DNA from: Flagellimonas_B algarum
GTDB lineage: Bacteria; Bacteroidota; Bacteroidia; Flavobacteriales; Flavobacteriaceae
Direction of reading: 5' to 3'
Length of the DNA stretch: 64,000 bases
Assembly (NCBI RefSeq): GCF_040513375.1
Contig: NZ_JBEVTG010000002.1
Coordinates: forward strand, 1,330,107-1,394,106
Shown here: positions 51,942 through 62,098 of the stretch, piece after piece
How the letters are laid out: each line of letters begins with the position of its first letter
Numbering within the stretch: position 1 is the first letter of the stretch
Position numbers and translations under genes: made by a program
The notes under the pieces: model-generated
Told to the model about the DNA's origin: nothing
Databases searched by the model: none
The model's input: only the letters and a program-made list of their open reading frames with translations

Positions 51942-52328
51942 TTACTTTGGCCGCACCGCCAAGATGACCTTGTAACTGTTCCTGTTGGCAATGTCCATAA
52001 CGTTGACGGCCTCTTTGATGGCCACGCTCTGTTCAGCCCGTAGGATGATGGTAGGTTTCTCTTGTCCTTCCAGTGCTTTTTTTAATTCAATTTCAATGTA
52101 TTCCGCGTTGATCTGTTGGTTGTTCACGTAGTATTTCAGGTCTTTGTCGATCGTCACCGAAACGTTCTGGGTATTGGTCGACTTCCCTTTGGCTTTGGGC
52201 AGTAGCAGGTCTAAAGCATTCGGGGCATTCGAAGTCAGCATGAAGAACACCAACAACAGAAAGACGATATCCGTCATTGATGACATACTGAATTCTGGAC
52301 TCACCTTATTTCTTCCCTTCAATTTCAT
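51942..52328 (-). CDS. exbD: ExbD/TolR biopolymer transport protein
   Basis: This 128-residue protein has one membrane helix (MTDIVFLLLVFFMLTSN), with the conserved Asp that carries protons just at its start (D20 in SSMTDIVFLLL), and a periplasmic domain ending VILAVRPK. It works with ExbB and TonB. It starts ten bases after exbB and its stop touches the tonB start. Confidence 0.94.
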   Translation of the reverse strand: MKLKGRNKVSPEFSMSSMTDIVFLLLVFFMLTSNAPNALDLLLPKAKGKSTNTQNVSVTIDKDLKYYVNNQQINAEYIEIELKKALEGQEKPTIILRAEQSVAIKEAVNVMDIANRNSYKVILAVRPK

Positions 52329-52338
52329 AGATAGGCTA

Positions 52339-53031
52339 CTAAACGGGTTCGTTCAAAAGATCCAAAAACTCTACCGCGTTGGCTTCCATTTTATGGACCA
52401 CCTTATCGGTTCTGTTGACCAAGTGGTTGTATCCGATATAGGCGATGATACCCACCACTAAACCTGCGACCGTCGTGGTCATGGCCGTATAAATACCGGA
52501 GGCCAAAGACCCCATTTCAGCCTGGCCGCCACTACTTGCCATTTCATGGAATGCCAAAATCATACCGATCACGGTTCCGAGGAACCCGATCATCGGTGCA
52601 GCCCCGGCCACCGTAGCCAAAATGCTAACGTTTTTTTCCAGTTTATAGACCTCCAAAGTACCGGCGTTCTCAATGGCCGTATTGATATCGTCCAAGGGTT
52701 TTCCGATGCGGGAGACCCCCTTTTCGGTCAAACGTGCTACAGGCGAATCGGTTTGGGCGCATAGGAGCTTCGCAGCTTCCAATTTTCCGTTCATGACATG
52801 GTCACGAATCTGGTTCATGAAGTTCTTGTCGATCTTCGAAGCGGCCTTGATGGCGAAAATCCGTTCAAAATAGATGTACAAAGCAACGAAGAGAAGAATG
52901 AACAAGACGGTGATGATAATGATACTACCCGTACCGCCGTTTACGATCAAATCCATTACCGAAAGGGTTTTTTCTTCCGATAATTCCGCTGCAAGTTCGT
53001 CAGATGAAATCTGGTCTTGAAAAATAATCAT
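52339..53031 (-). CDS. exbB: MotA/TolQ/ExbB proton channel
   Basis: This 230-residue inner-membrane proton channel has three membrane segments (IIIITVLFILLFVALYIYFE, NVSILATVAGAAPMIGFLGTVIGMILAF, GIYTAMTTTVAGLVVGIIAYIGYN) and the family motifs AAPMIGFLGTVIGM and ALxTTVAGLVVG. It heads the exbB-exbD-tonB-folC operon and energises the SusC receptors and other TonB-dependent proteins. Confidence 0.95.
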   Translation of the reverse strand: MIIFQDQISSDELAAELSEEKTLSVMDLIVNGGTGSIIIITVLFILLFVALYIYFERIFAIKAASKIDKNFMNQIRDHVMNGKLEAAKLLCAQTDSPVARLTEKGVSRIGKPLDDINTAIENAGTLEVYKLEKNVSILATVAGAAPMIGFLGTVIGMILAFHEMASSGGQAEMGSLASGIYTAMTTTVAGLVVGIIAYIGYNHLVNRTDKVVHKMEANAVEFLDLLNEPV

Positions 53032-53087
53032 AGGTGTTCCCCAATTTTAGTTGCAATAATAACGGGGAATTCACAAAATAATTATGT

Positions 53088-54413
53088 TCATAAAAGAAAA
53101 TCGCGCATGGCTATGAAAACAAGCGCACCGGCAATAAACCCGACAGCGGCCAACCAGGCGATTTTTTTCAAATACCAGAAGAAATCGATTTTTTCCATTC
53201 CCATGGCAACGACCCCGGCTGCCGATCCAATGATCAACATGCTACCACCGGTACCCGCTGAATAGGCAATGAAGTGCCACAGTGGGTGGTCGAGAGGTTC
53301 GGAGAACATCCCCAAACTGGCCGCGACCAAAGGGACGTTATCGATTACCGCAGAACCCAATCCCAATAACATCACGACGAGATCGGTATTCGGAATGGCG
53401 TGGTTCAAACTTTCAGCATAATTGAACAACAAACCGAGTGATTCCAGAGCGGCTACCGCCATCAAAATCCCCAAGAAGAAGAGGATGCTGGGCAGCTCGA
53501 TTCGTGTCAAGGCACTGTGTACCGGACTGTGGTGTGCTCCTTCATCATGCTCTTCACTTACCGAAGTGATGCTGATCTTGGTATTACTGAAACGTTCGGC
53601 GAAGGTGGCCACGACGGCCAAGGAGAACATCATACCGACATAAGGTGGCAAGTGGGTGATGGTCTTGAAGAAAGGTACGAATACGATGGAACCCAATCCT
53701 AAATACAACATGACCGGCCCATATTTCGATTTCGAACCTCCGACCTGTTCGTCAAGTTCTACCGTTCCACTAAAGACCTTGAAGCGACTAACGATCAAGG
53801 TGGGTACGACCATACAGACGATCGAGGGCACCAATACCCGTAACACCAAGGCGCCGGCATTTACTTTGCCTGCGATCCAGAGCATGGTGGTGGTCACATC
53901 ACCGATCGGTGACCAGGCCCCACCTGCATTGGCATTGATAATGATCAAACCGGCGAACCAAAGTCTTGTCTCCCGGTCTTTAATGACTTTCTGCAATATC
54001 GTGATCAACACGATCGTGGCGGTCAAGTTGTCAATAATGGCCGAAAGGATAAAGGCCAGGATCGAGAAGATCCACAACAGCCTGCGCTTGCTCCGCGTTC
54101 TGATATACCCCTTAATGGTAGCGAAACCGTCGAAATAATCAATGATCTCAACAATGGTCATCGCCCCGAGCAAGAACACCAAAATCTCAGCGGTTTTCCC
54201 CAAATGATGCAGCAGGATCTCATCGATATGCGAGGGTTCCAGCTCTTTCAACTCGGCATTCACCTCGAATACGGGCAAATGGGCCAAGGCAATGATCGCC
54301 CACAAAATGGCCATCATACCCAGGGCGGGAATCAATTTATCGATCTTTAGATTATGCTCGAGGGTAATTTGAAGGTACCCTAACAAGAAAATAACTATGA
54401 TTATGGTTTCCAT
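53088..54413 (-). CDS. nhaD: NhaD-type sodium/proton antiporter
   Basis: This 441-residue protein has about twelve membrane segments (for example ILVFLLGAMTIVEIIDYFDGF and LWIFSILAFILSAIIDNLTATIVLITILQKVI). It matches the NhaD branch of the CPA2/IT superfamily: AIIDNLTATIVL, NAGGAWSPIGDVTTTMLWIAG and GLGSAVIDNVPLVAASLGMF are the conserved Asp-Asn transport motifs. It exports Na+ in exchange for H+, which fits a marine lifestyle. It is monocistronic, divergent from the acyl-CoA dehydrogenase. Confidence 0.95.
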   Translation of the reverse strand: METIIIVIFLLGYLQITLEHNLKIDKLIPALGMMAILWAIIALAHLPVFEVNAELKELEPSHIDEILLHHLGKTAEILVFLLGAMTIVEIIDYFDGFATIKGYIRTRSKRRLLWIFSILAFILSAIIDNLTATIVLITILQKVIKDRETRLWFAGLIIINANAGGAWSPIGDVTTTMLWIAGKVNAGALVLRVLVPSIVCMVVPTLIVSRFKVFSGTVELDEQVGGSKSKYGPVMLYLGLGSIVFVPFFKTITHLPPYVGMMFSLAVVATFAERFSNTKISITSVSEEHDEGAHHSPVHSALTRIELPSILFFLGILMAVAALESLGLLFNYAESLNHAIPNTDLVVMLLGLGSAVIDNVPLVAASLGMFSEPLDHPLWHFIAYSAGTGGSMLIIGSAAGVVAMGMEKIDFFWYLKKIAWLAAVGFIAGALVFIAMRDFLL

Positions 54414-54594
54414 TAGAAGTTGGTTTGTTCGTTTAGTCGTTACGTTAGATCGGCCGGATGCAGAATCGAAAGGCTTCCAGCCTTGTTAAATATAAGGATT
54501 GCTGAATACCCTTACAATGCCCTTGATTGATTTTTTGAAATTAAGCGATTCCTTGTAAAATCGAGATTTCTTTAAAAAATCAGCAGCTAAGACG

Positions 54595-54602
54595 TATATT
54601 TG
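54595..54602 (+). promoter_or_regulatory. -7 box for the acyl-CoA dehydrogenase gene
   Basis: TATATTTG is an exact TAnnTTTG, 29 bases before the ATG at 54632, with TTTA about 20 bases upstream. Between nhaD and this box a perfect six-base hairpin (54470-54484) is of unclear role. Confidence 0.55.
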
Positions 54603-54631
54603 CACTGCATTTTTAACTATTCGATAAAATT

Positions 54632-55774
54632 ATGGACTATACCCTATCGGAAGAGCAATTGATGATCCAACAGGCGGCAAGGGACTTCGCCCAGAATGAA
54701 TTGCTACCAGGAGTAATTGAGCGGGATGATGCCCAGGAATTTCCGGAAGCGGAAGTCAAAAAAATGGGGGAACTTGGATTTATGGGGATGATGGTCGACA
54801 CCAAGTACAACGGTAGTGGGCTCGACACGCTTTCATACGTCATCGCCATGGAAGAATTATCGAAAGTGGATGCCTCGGCATCGGTCATCGTTTCAGTCAA
54901 CAATTCGCTGGTTTGCTGGGGATTGGAAACCTTCGGAACCGAAGCCCAAAAAGAAAAATACCTGACCCGTTTGGCCACTGGTGAGATCATCGGGGCTTTT
55001 TGCCTTTCCGAACCCGAAGCCGGTAGTGATGCCACATCCCAAAAAACAACGGCCATCGACAAGGGGGATCATTACCTTTTGAACGGCACCAAAAACTGGA
55101 TCACTAACGGAAATTCGGCAGAGGTTTATCTCGTCATTGCACAAACCGATGTCGCTAAAGGGCATCGCGGCATCAACGCCGTGATCGTCGAGAAAGGGAC
55201 CCCAGGTTTCGAAATCGGTCCGAAAGAGAACAAACTGGGTATTCGCGGCAGCGACACCCATTCCTTAATGTTCAACGATGTCAAGGTTCCTAAGGAAAAT
55301 CGTATCGGCGAAGATGGGTTTGGTTTCAAATTCGCCATGAAAACCTTGGCCGGGGGTCGCATCGGTATCGCTGCACAAGCCTTGGGCATTGCCGCAGGCG
55401 CGTATGAATTGGCGTTGAAATACAGCAAGGAACGAAAAGCCTTTGGTACTGAAATCTCGAACCACCAGGCCATCGCCTTCAAGTTGGCCGACATGCACAC
55501 CAAGATACAAGCGGCCCGTCATTTGGTCTACAAAGCAGCCTGGGATAAAGACAATGGCCATAATTATGACCTTTCAGGGGCCATGGCCAAGTTGTACGCT
55601 GCCGAAACGGCCATGGAAGTTGCCGTCGAAGCGGTACAGATCCACGGGGGTAATGGTTTTGTCAAAGACTATCATGTCGAACGCTTGATGCGTGATGCCA
55701 AAATCACCCAAATTTATGAGGGAACCTCCGAGATACAGAAAATCGTCATCTCAAGGAGCATCCTCAAAGACTAA
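54632..55774 (+). CDS. Acyl-CoA dehydrogenase
   Basis: This 380-residue FAD enzyme of fatty-acid or branched-chain oxidation has the typical blocks AGSDATSQKTTA, WITNGN, GIRGSDTHSLMFNDVKVP and DAKITQIYEGTSEIQK, with the catalytic Glu in IYEGTSEIQ (consistent with the short-chain subfamily). The N-terminal helical domain (QQAARDFAQNELLPG) is complete. It has its own promoter and stands alone between the divergent nhaD and gltB, so the substrate chain length is not readable from context. Confidence 0.93.
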   Translation: MDYTLSEEQLMIQQAARDFAQNELLPGVIERDDAQEFPEAEVKKMGELGFMGMMVDTKYNGSGLDTLSYVIAMEELSKVDASASVIVSVNNSLVCWGLETFGTEAQKEKYLTRLATGEIIGAFCLSEPEAGSDATSQKTTAIDKGDHYLLNGTKNWITNGNSAEVYLVIAQTDVAKGHRGINAVIVEKGTPGFEIGPKENKLGIRGSDTHSLMFNDVKVPKENRIGEDGFGFKFAMKTLAGGRIGIAAQALGIAAGAYELALKYSKERKAFGTEISNHQAIAFKLADMHTKIQAARHLVYKAAWDKDNGHNYDLSGAMAKLYAAETAMEVAVEAVQIHGGNGFVKDYHVERLMRDAKITQIYEGTSEIQKIVISRSILKD

Positions 55775-55930
55775 CACCCCCTCTTTTTTTAGGGGTAGGT
55801 TTCGAAAAAGTATGGTTTTATCCCATGAGCAGCGATAGAATCGGGCATCCTTGGCTAAAACTCCTTAAAAACACCAGGCAGACACATACGAATCGGGCCT
55901 ATCCGTAGCTTGGTACCCTTAATTTTGAGG

Positions 55931-55964
55931 ATTTGATAATTCTACCTATGTCAAATTATCAAAT
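55931..55964. promoter_or_regulatory. Perfect inverted repeat upstream of gltBD
   Basis: ATTTGATAATT (55931-55941) and AATTATCAAAT (55954-55964) are exact complements separated by 12 bases. It lies about 107 bases before the gltB ATG and about 157 after the acyl-CoA dehydrogenase stop. There is no T-run, so it looks like a regulator-binding site and not a terminator. TGAGTTTG near 56008 is one base from a -7 box. Confidence 0.55.
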
Positions 55965-56070
55965 TACATTATTTACACACATTGAATCCTATCATTGATT
56001 ATTTTATTGAGTTTGTTTTAAATCCTTGAATATAATTCAACCCAATTGATATTTTTGAGTAAATATCTTA

Positions 56071-59000
56071 ATGATGAAGTTGAAGAAACAAGGATTGTAC
56101 CTCCCTGAATTCGAGCACGATAACTGTGGGGCCGGTTTCATTTGTAGCCTTAAGGGAAGAAAGTCGAACGATATCATCCACAAAGCCCTTGAGATCCTCG
56201 ATAAATTGGAACATCGGGGTGCCGTTAGCGCTGATGGAAAGACCGGTGACGGTGCTGGAATCCTAATCGATATCCCCCACGCTTTTTTTGTCGATGCCTG
56301 TCCATTTGAATTGCCTGAAGAAGGCCAATACGCGGTCGCCAATGTGTTCCTTCCGAAAAAAGAAAACCAACGCGAATACTGTATTTCCCAATTCGAAGAA
56401 CAGATCAGTAACCAAGGGCTTCGTCTTATCGGTTGGCGTGACGTTCCGGTAAATCGCTCTGTCCCCGGCAGGATCGCCAAGGAAACCGAACCTTTCGTCA
56501 GCCAGGTTTTTATCGGCCATGCCGGCGATTTGGACGAATTTAGGTTCAACCTGAAGTTGTTCATCGCCCGAAAGGTCACCGAACACGCCATTAACGCTTC
56601 CAAGTTATCACAAAGCGCTTTCTTTTACGTGCCCAGCCTCTCGACCAAGATCATCATCTTTAAAGGGCTTTTGGTACCTGAAGATATCAGCAACTATTAT
56701 GAAGACCTTTTAGATCCTCGGGTAGTCACGCGACTTGCACTGGTGCACCAGCGTTTTTCAACCAACACCTTTCCGACCTGGGATTTGGCCCAACCGTTCC
56801 GGTACATGTGCCACAATGGCGAGATCAATACCCTTCGCGGCAATGTCGCTCGGATGCGTTCTAGGGAAGAACTTTTGGAAAGCGAATGGTTCGGCGAAGA
56901 GATCAAGGCGATACTACCGACCGTTTTACCTGCCAAATCGGATTCCGCCAGCATGGATATGGTGGTCGAGTTGCTTTTGATGACCGGCCGGTCGCTTCCC
57001 GAAGTGATGATGATGTTGGTGCCTGAAGCTTGGGAAAAGAACCCCGATATGTCTGCCGACAAAAGGGCCTTTTACGAATACAATTCCTGCTTGATGGAAC
57101 CTTGGGACGGTCCTGCTTCGATCCCTTTTACCGACGGCAACTATATCGGTGCCGTACTGGATCGCAACGGCCTGCGCCCCTCGCGTTATTCGGTTACCAA
57201 ACAAGGCTATGTGATCATGTCATCAGAAACCGGGGTAGTCGACCTCAAACCGGAAGATATTGAATACCATGGACGATTGGAACCTGGTAAGATGTTCTTG
57301 GTCAATATGGAAGAAGGCCGTATCGTCAATGATGAAGAAGTCAAGGAAACCATCGCCAAAAAACATCCGTACAAACAATGGTTGCAAAACAATCTCGTCC
57401 ATTTAAAGGATATCCCGTACAACGATTGCCCGTTGTTCCTTGACGAGGCCCCTTTGGAAAAACGCCGCGCCGCATTCGGTTATACCCGTGAAGATATCAA
57501 TACGATCATCCTACCAATGGCGCAGCATGGTAAGGAACCGATAGGTTCTATGGGGTCTGACACCCCGATTGCCGTCCTATCCGAACGGCCCCAATTGATC
57601 TACAACTACTTCAAGCAACTTTTCGCCCAGGTCACCAACCCGCCTTTGGACGGTATCCGCGAAGAGTTGATCTGCGACATCAGCCTCACTTTGGGCAGTG
57701 ATCACAACCTTTTTGAATTCAGCGAGCTGCATTGCCGAAAACTCAAGATCCAAAACCCGGTCATTTCAAAAGAAGATCTGGACAAGATCAAGAACTATGA
57801 TGCCAGTCCCGATTATAAAGTAGTATCCATTCCGATCCTTTATGAAGTCGAAAAAGGGCACAACGCCCTGGAAACCGCCTTGGATTCGATCCTTTCACAG
57901 GCTTCCAATGCTATTGACCAAGGGACGAACATCATCATCCTATCCGACCGTAATATCAGTACCGAATTCGCGCCTATACCGGCTCTGTTGGCTTGTTCTT
58001 ATGTGAACAGCGGTTTACGTAAAATGGGGAAACGATCCCGATTGAGCATCATCGTAGAGTCGGCCGAACCTCGTGAAGTACACCATTTTGCCCTGTTGTT
58101 CGGTTTCGGTGCCAGTGCCATCAACCCATATATGGTCAACGAAATCATCGCCGAACAGATCGAAGAACACGACATTACGGAATACACCTTTGAAGAAGCC
58201 ATCCAAAACTACAACAAGGCCATCGGCAAGGGCATTTTAAAGGTGATGAACAAAATCGGTATTTCGACCCTGAATTCCTATCGCGGGTCCCAATTGTTCG
58301 AATGTATCGGCATCAACACCAAAGTGGTCGACACCTACTTCCCGAACACCCCGACCCGTATCGAGGGCATCGGCTTGTATGAAATCGAAAAAGAAATTGC
58401 GAAAAGGCATGCCAAAGCCTTCAAAAGCGATGCCATTGCTGCCAAGCTCGATTTGGAGATCGGTGGGGAATACCGCTGGCGACGTGATGGTGAAAAACAC
58501 ATGTTCAATCCTTTGAGCATCGCTAAATTGCAAAAAGCGGTACGCAACAACGAACCGACTACCTATAAGGAATATGCCCAGCTGGTCAACGAACAATCGA
58601 AAAGCTTATTGACCATTCGCGGGCTATTCGAATTCTCGAATTACGATCCTATTCCGCTCGAAGAGGTAGAACCTTGGACCGAAATCGTCAAGCGCTTCAA
58701 AACCGGAGCCATGTCGTACGGAAGTATCAGCAAAGAAGCGCATGAAAACCTGGCCATTGCCATGAACCGTATCGGGGGCAAGAGCAACTCGGGCGAAGGG
58801 GGCGAAGACCCCGAACGCTTCTATAAGAACCAATCGGGCGATTGGCGAAATAGCGCGATCAAACAAGTGGCCTCTGGCCGCTTTGGGGTCACCAGCAACT
58901 ACTTGACCAATGCCCAAGAAATCCAGATCAAAATGGCCCAAGGGGCCAAACCTGGCGAAGGTGGGCAATTACCCGGACCCAAAGTGAATCCGGCCATTGC

Positions 59001-60579
59001 CAAGACCCGGAATTCGACACCTTATGTCGGCTTGATCTCACCACCACCGCATCACGACATCTATTCGATTGAAGATCTATCACAATTGATTTTCGATTTG
59101 AAATCGGCCAATCGCGAAGCACGGATCAATGTGAAATTGGTTTCCGAAGTCGGTGTAGGTACGGTTGCCGCAGGGGTAGCCAAGGCCAAGGCCGACGTCA
59201 TCTTGATTTCCGGTTTCGATGGAGGTACCGGAGCTTCCCCATTGACCTCCTTAAAGCATGCCGGACTTCCTTGGGAACTCGGTATCGCCGAAGCGCAACA
59301 AACCTTGGTGTTGAACGATCTGCGCAATCGTGTAGTGCTTGAATGTGACGGCCAGCTCAAGACCGGGCGCGATGTAGCAGTAGCTTGTTTGCTTGGGGCC
59401 GAGGAGTTCGGATTCGCAACCGCCCCCCTGGTCGCCTCTGGGTGCATCATGATGCGGGTATGCCATTTGAACACTTGCCCGGTCGGTATCGCGACCCAAA
59501 ACCCCGAACTCCGTAAAAAATTCAAGGGCAAGCCCGAGCATGTGGTCAACTACATGTACTTCGTCGCCCAAGAATTGCGTGAGATCATGGCCAAACTCGG
59601 ATTCCGGACGGTGGATGAAATGGTTGGCCAGGTCCATAAATTGGATCGTAAAAAGGCCGTTGACCATTACAAGGCCGCCGGTATCGACTTGACGCCGATT
59701 TTGTACCAGGTCGATGTGCCCGAAGGCACCAAGTTCCATCATACGGAAGCACAACGGCACAACATTGAAAAGTCCATAGAATTCGATATTATTTCACAGG
59801 CGCATCCTGCCTTGTTCAGAAAAGAAAAAACGGCATTGGATTTTCCGATAAAAAACACCGATAGGGCCGTTGGAGCGATCATTAGCAACGAAATCTCTAA
59901 AATATATGGGGCTGAAGGCCTTCCTGAAAACACTTTAAAATTGAACTTTACAGGTTCTGCCGGTCAAAGCTTCGGCGCCTTTGCGACCAAAGGGCTGACC
60001 ATGGTGGTCAATGGCAATACCAATGATTACTTGGGGAAAGGGCTTTCAGGAGCCAAACTCATCATCAAGGTACCCGATGGTTCGACCTTGCAACCGGAGG
60101 CCAACATCATTACTGGGAATGTCACCCTGTATGGGGCCACTGCTGGAGAGGCCTATATCAACGGTAAGGCCGGCGAGCGCTTCTGCGTTCGAAACTCAGG
60201 AGCTAAGGCCGTTGTGGAAGGCATCGGTGACCATGGTTGTGAATACATGACCGGAGGTGTCGCTGTGATTTTGGGTAAAGTAGGACGGAATTTCGGCGCT
60301 GGAATGAGCGGGGGTATCGCTTACATCCTCGACGCCGACCGCAGTTTCAAGAAAAACTGCAACGGCGAATCCTTGAATTTGCTGAAGGTAGAGGAAGATC
60401 AAGATATCGCTGAATTGCGCGACCTGGTCGAAAGGCACTACAACGCCACCCTAAGCCCGCTGGCACAACGCATTCTTGAAAATTGGGAAGCGTATCTGCC
60501 TAAGTTCATTAAGGTATTCCCCGAAGAATACCGTCAGGCATTGATCCGATTGGAAAATGAAAAAATGGAAATTTTATAA
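56071..60579 (+). CDS. gltB: Glutamate synthase, large (alpha) subunit
   Basis: This 1502-residue enzyme converts glutamine and 2-oxoglutarate to two glutamates. After a short propeptide the glutaminase domain starts at C19 in EHDNCGAGF (Cys is the nucleophile). The central and FMN domains follow (SGFDGGTGASPLTSLKHAGLPWE), then the 3Fe-4S cluster in CIMMRVCHLNTC (C-x5-C-x4-C) and the C-terminal GxGxG beta-helix domain. A second Met at 56074 is an equal start candidate. gltD follows after eight bases. Confidence 0.97.
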   Translation: MMKLKKQGLYLPEFEHDNCGAGFICSLKGRKSNDIIHKALEILDKLEHRGAVSADGKTGDGAGILIDIPHAFFVDACPFELPEEGQYAVANVFLPKKENQREYCISQFEEQISNQGLRLIGWRDVPVNRSVPGRIAKETEPFVSQVFIGHAGDLDEFRFNLKLFIARKVTEHAINASKLSQSAFFYVPSLSTKIIIFKGLLVPEDISNYYEDLLDPRVVTRLALVHQRFSTNTFPTWDLAQPFRYMCHNGEINTLRGNVARMRSREELLESEWFGEEIKAILPTVLPAKSDSASMDMVVELLLMTGRSLPEVMMMLVPEAWEKNPDMSADKRAFYEYNSCLMEPWDGPASIPFTDGNYIGAVLDRNGLRPSRYSVTKQGYVIMSSETGVVDLKPEDIEYHGRLEPGKMFLVNMEEGRIVNDEEVKETIAKKHPYKQWLQNNLVHLKDIPYNDCPLFLDEAPLEKRRAAFGYTREDINTIILPMAQHGKEPIGSMGSDTPIAVLSERPQLIYNYFKQLFAQVTNPPLDGIREELICDISLTLGSDHNLFEFSELHCRKLKIQNPVISKEDLDKIKNYDASPDYKVVSIPILYEVEKGHNALETALDSILSQASNAIDQGTNIIILSDRNISTEFAPIPALLACSYVNSGLRKMGKRSRLSIIVESAEPREVHHFALLFGFGASAINPYMVNEIIAEQIEEHDITEYTFEEAIQNYNKAIGKGILKVMNKIGISTLNSYRGSQLFECIGINTKVVDTYFPNTPTRIEGIGLYEIEKEIAKRHAKAFKSDAIAAKLDLEIGGEYRWRRDGEKHMFNPLSIAKLQKAVRNNEPTTYKEYAQLVNEQSKSLLTIRGLFEFSNYDPIPLEEVEPWTEIVKRFKTGAMSYGSISKEAHENLAIAMNRIGGKSNSGEGGEDPERFYKNQSGDWRNSAIKQVASGRFGVTSNYLTNAQEIQIKMAQGAKPGEGGQLPGPKVNPAIAKTRNSTPYVGLISPPPHHDIYSIEDLSQLIFDLKSANREARINVKLVSEVGVGTVAAGVAKAKADVILISGFDGGTGASPLTSLKHAGLPWELGIAEAQQTLVLNDLRNRVVLECDGQLKTGRDVAVACLLGAEEFGFATAPLVASGCIMMRVCHLNTCPVGIATQNPELRKKFKGKPEHVVNYMYFVAQELREIMAKLGFRTVDEMVGQVHKLDRKKAVDHYKAAGIDLTPILYQVDVPEGTKFHHTEAQRHNIEKSIEFDIISQAHPALFRKEKTALDFPIKNTDRAVGAIISNEISKIYGAEGLPENTLKLNFTGSAGQSFGAFATKGLTMVVNGNTNDYLGKGLSGAKLIIKVPDGSTLQPEANIITGNVTLYGATAGEAYINGKAGERFCVRNSGAKAVVEGIGDHGCEYMTGGVAVILGKVGRNFGAGMSGGIAYILDADRSFKKNCNGESLNLLKVEEDQDIAELRDLVERHYNATLSPLAQRILENWEAYLPKFIKVFPEEYRQALIRLENEKMEIL

Positions 60580-60587
60580 CTAGGGAT

Positions 60588-62054
60588 ATGGGAAAGACGA
60601 CAGGATTTATGGAGTATGGGCGAAAGATCGAATCCTACGCCCCGGTAGAAAAACGCATCAAACACTATCGCGAATTCACAAAACCCTTGAAAGAGCCCGA
60701 GCTCCGGGATCAAGGGGCGCGATGTATGGACTGTGGCATTCCGTTTTGCCATAGCGGTTGCCCCTTGGGGAATTTGATTCCTGACTTTAACGATGCCGTT
60801 TATCGCGGTAAGTGGGAAAAGGCGACCGAGATCCTCCATTCCACCAACAATTTCCCGGAGTTTACTGGGAGGCTCTGCCCAGCACCCTGTGAGGAAGCCT
60901 GTGTTTTGGGAATCAACGAAGACCCGGTCTCCATCGAGAATATTGAAAAGAACATCGTAGAAACCGCCTTTAGCAAGGGGTGGATCAAAGCGGAGCCTCC
61001 GACAATGCGAACCGGTAAAACGGTCGCCGTGGTCGGATCGGGGCCTGCAGGGCTGGCAACGGCCCAACAATTGAACCGCGCCGGGCATTCGGTTACCGTT
61101 TTTGAACGGGACGAAAAAATCGGTGGCCTGCTGCGCTACGGCATCCCGGATTTTAAAATGGAAAAATCGGTCATCGATCGTCGCTTGGAAATCTTGGAAG
61201 CCGAAGGTATTGCCTTCAAGACCGGGGTCCATATTGGCAAGGATATCGATGCCAAGGAGCTTTCGGAACAGTTCGATGCCATTGCCCTTTGTGGGGGAGC
61301 CACGGTAAGACGGCCTTTGCCCATACCCGGATCTGAATTAAAGGGGGTCGTACAGGCCATGGATTTTCTCCCTCAAAACAACCGCCGTGTCGACGGCCTT
61401 CCCTTCGAAGGGGAAGCGATCCAAGCCACCGGTAAACACGTGGTGGTGATCGGTGGGGGCGATACCGGCTCCGACTGCATCGGTACCTCCATCCGTCAAG
61501 GGGCGAAAAGCGTGGCCAATTTTGAAATCATGCCCATGGCGACCAAAGACCGGCCCGATGCCCAGCCTTGGCCGTTTTGGCCGATGCGTTTGCGCACCAG
61601 TTCATCGCATGAAGAAGGAGCCGATCGCTTTTTCAGCATTTCGACCAAAACCTTTAAGGGCGATGCCGCTGGCAAGCTGACCGCATTGGTCACGGTAGAA
61701 GTCGAATGGCAGCCTGTGCCGGGGCAACGGCCCGTGCTCAGGGAAGTGGCCGGAACCGAAAAAGAATGGCCCTGTGAGCTCGCTTTATTGGCTCTTGGTT
61801 TTACGGGATCCGAGCCTACCATTGCAGAACAATTGGGACTGGCGATGGACCACCGAACCAACATCAAAGCCAGTGAACAGGATTATAAAACCAACATTCC
61901 AGGAGTATTCGTTGCTGGAGACCAACGCCGTGGCCAATCATTGATCGTTTGGGCCATTGCCGAAGGCCGACAAGCAGCCCACCATATCGACACGTATTTA
62001 ATGGGCAGCTCTCAACTGCCCTTAAAAGGAGAGGGAGACCTCCCCAGGGTTTGA
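60588..62054 (+). CDS. gltD: Glutamate synthase, small (beta) subunit
   Basis: This 488-residue NADPH oxidoreductase feeds electrons to GltB. The N-terminal iron-sulfur cysteines are in CMDCGIPFCHSGCPLGN and LCPAPCEEACVLG. The FAD site is VAVVGSGPAGLATAQQL, the NADPH site is VVIGGGDTGSDC, and the C-terminal FAD element is FVAGDQRRGQSLIVWAIAEGRQAA. It is complete and ends before a shared terminator. Confidence 0.97.
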   Translation: MGKTTGFMEYGRKIESYAPVEKRIKHYREFTKPLKEPELRDQGARCMDCGIPFCHSGCPLGNLIPDFNDAVYRGKWEKATEILHSTNNFPEFTGRLCPAPCEEACVLGINEDPVSIENIEKNIVETAFSKGWIKAEPPTMRTGKTVAVVGSGPAGLATAQQLNRAGHSVTVFERDEKIGGLLRYGIPDFKMEKSVIDRRLEILEAEGIAFKTGVHIGKDIDAKELSEQFDAIALCGGATVRRPLPIPGSELKGVVQAMDFLPQNNRRVDGLPFEGEAIQATGKHVVVIGGGDTGSDCIGTSIRQGAKSVANFEIMPMATKDRPDAQPWPFWPMRLRTSSSHEEGADRFFSISTKTFKGDAAGKLTALVTVEVEWQPVPGQRPVLREVAGTEKEWPCELALLALGFTGSEPTIAEQLGLAMDHRTNIKASEQDYKTNIPGVFVAGDQRRGQSLIVWAIAEGRQAAHHIDTYLMGSSQLPLKGEGDLPRV

Positions 62055-62069
62055 AGTTTGAATTAGTCG

Positions 62070-62098
62070 AAAAAGGCCCCGAAATCGGGGCCTTTTTT
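62070..62098. terminator. Bidirectional terminator between gltD and the beta-helix gene
   Basis: GGCCCCGA (62075-62082) pairs with TCGGGGCC (62085-62092), flanked by A on one side and T on the other. The hairpin lies at the 3' ends of both convergent genes, and its right end includes the beta-helix stop codon. Confidence 0.85.

Noticed and set aside
55775..55800. Hairpin with T-run after the acyl-CoA dehydrogenase
   Set aside because: The T-run lies in the loop of ACCCC/GGGGT, not after the stem, so it is not a canonical terminator.
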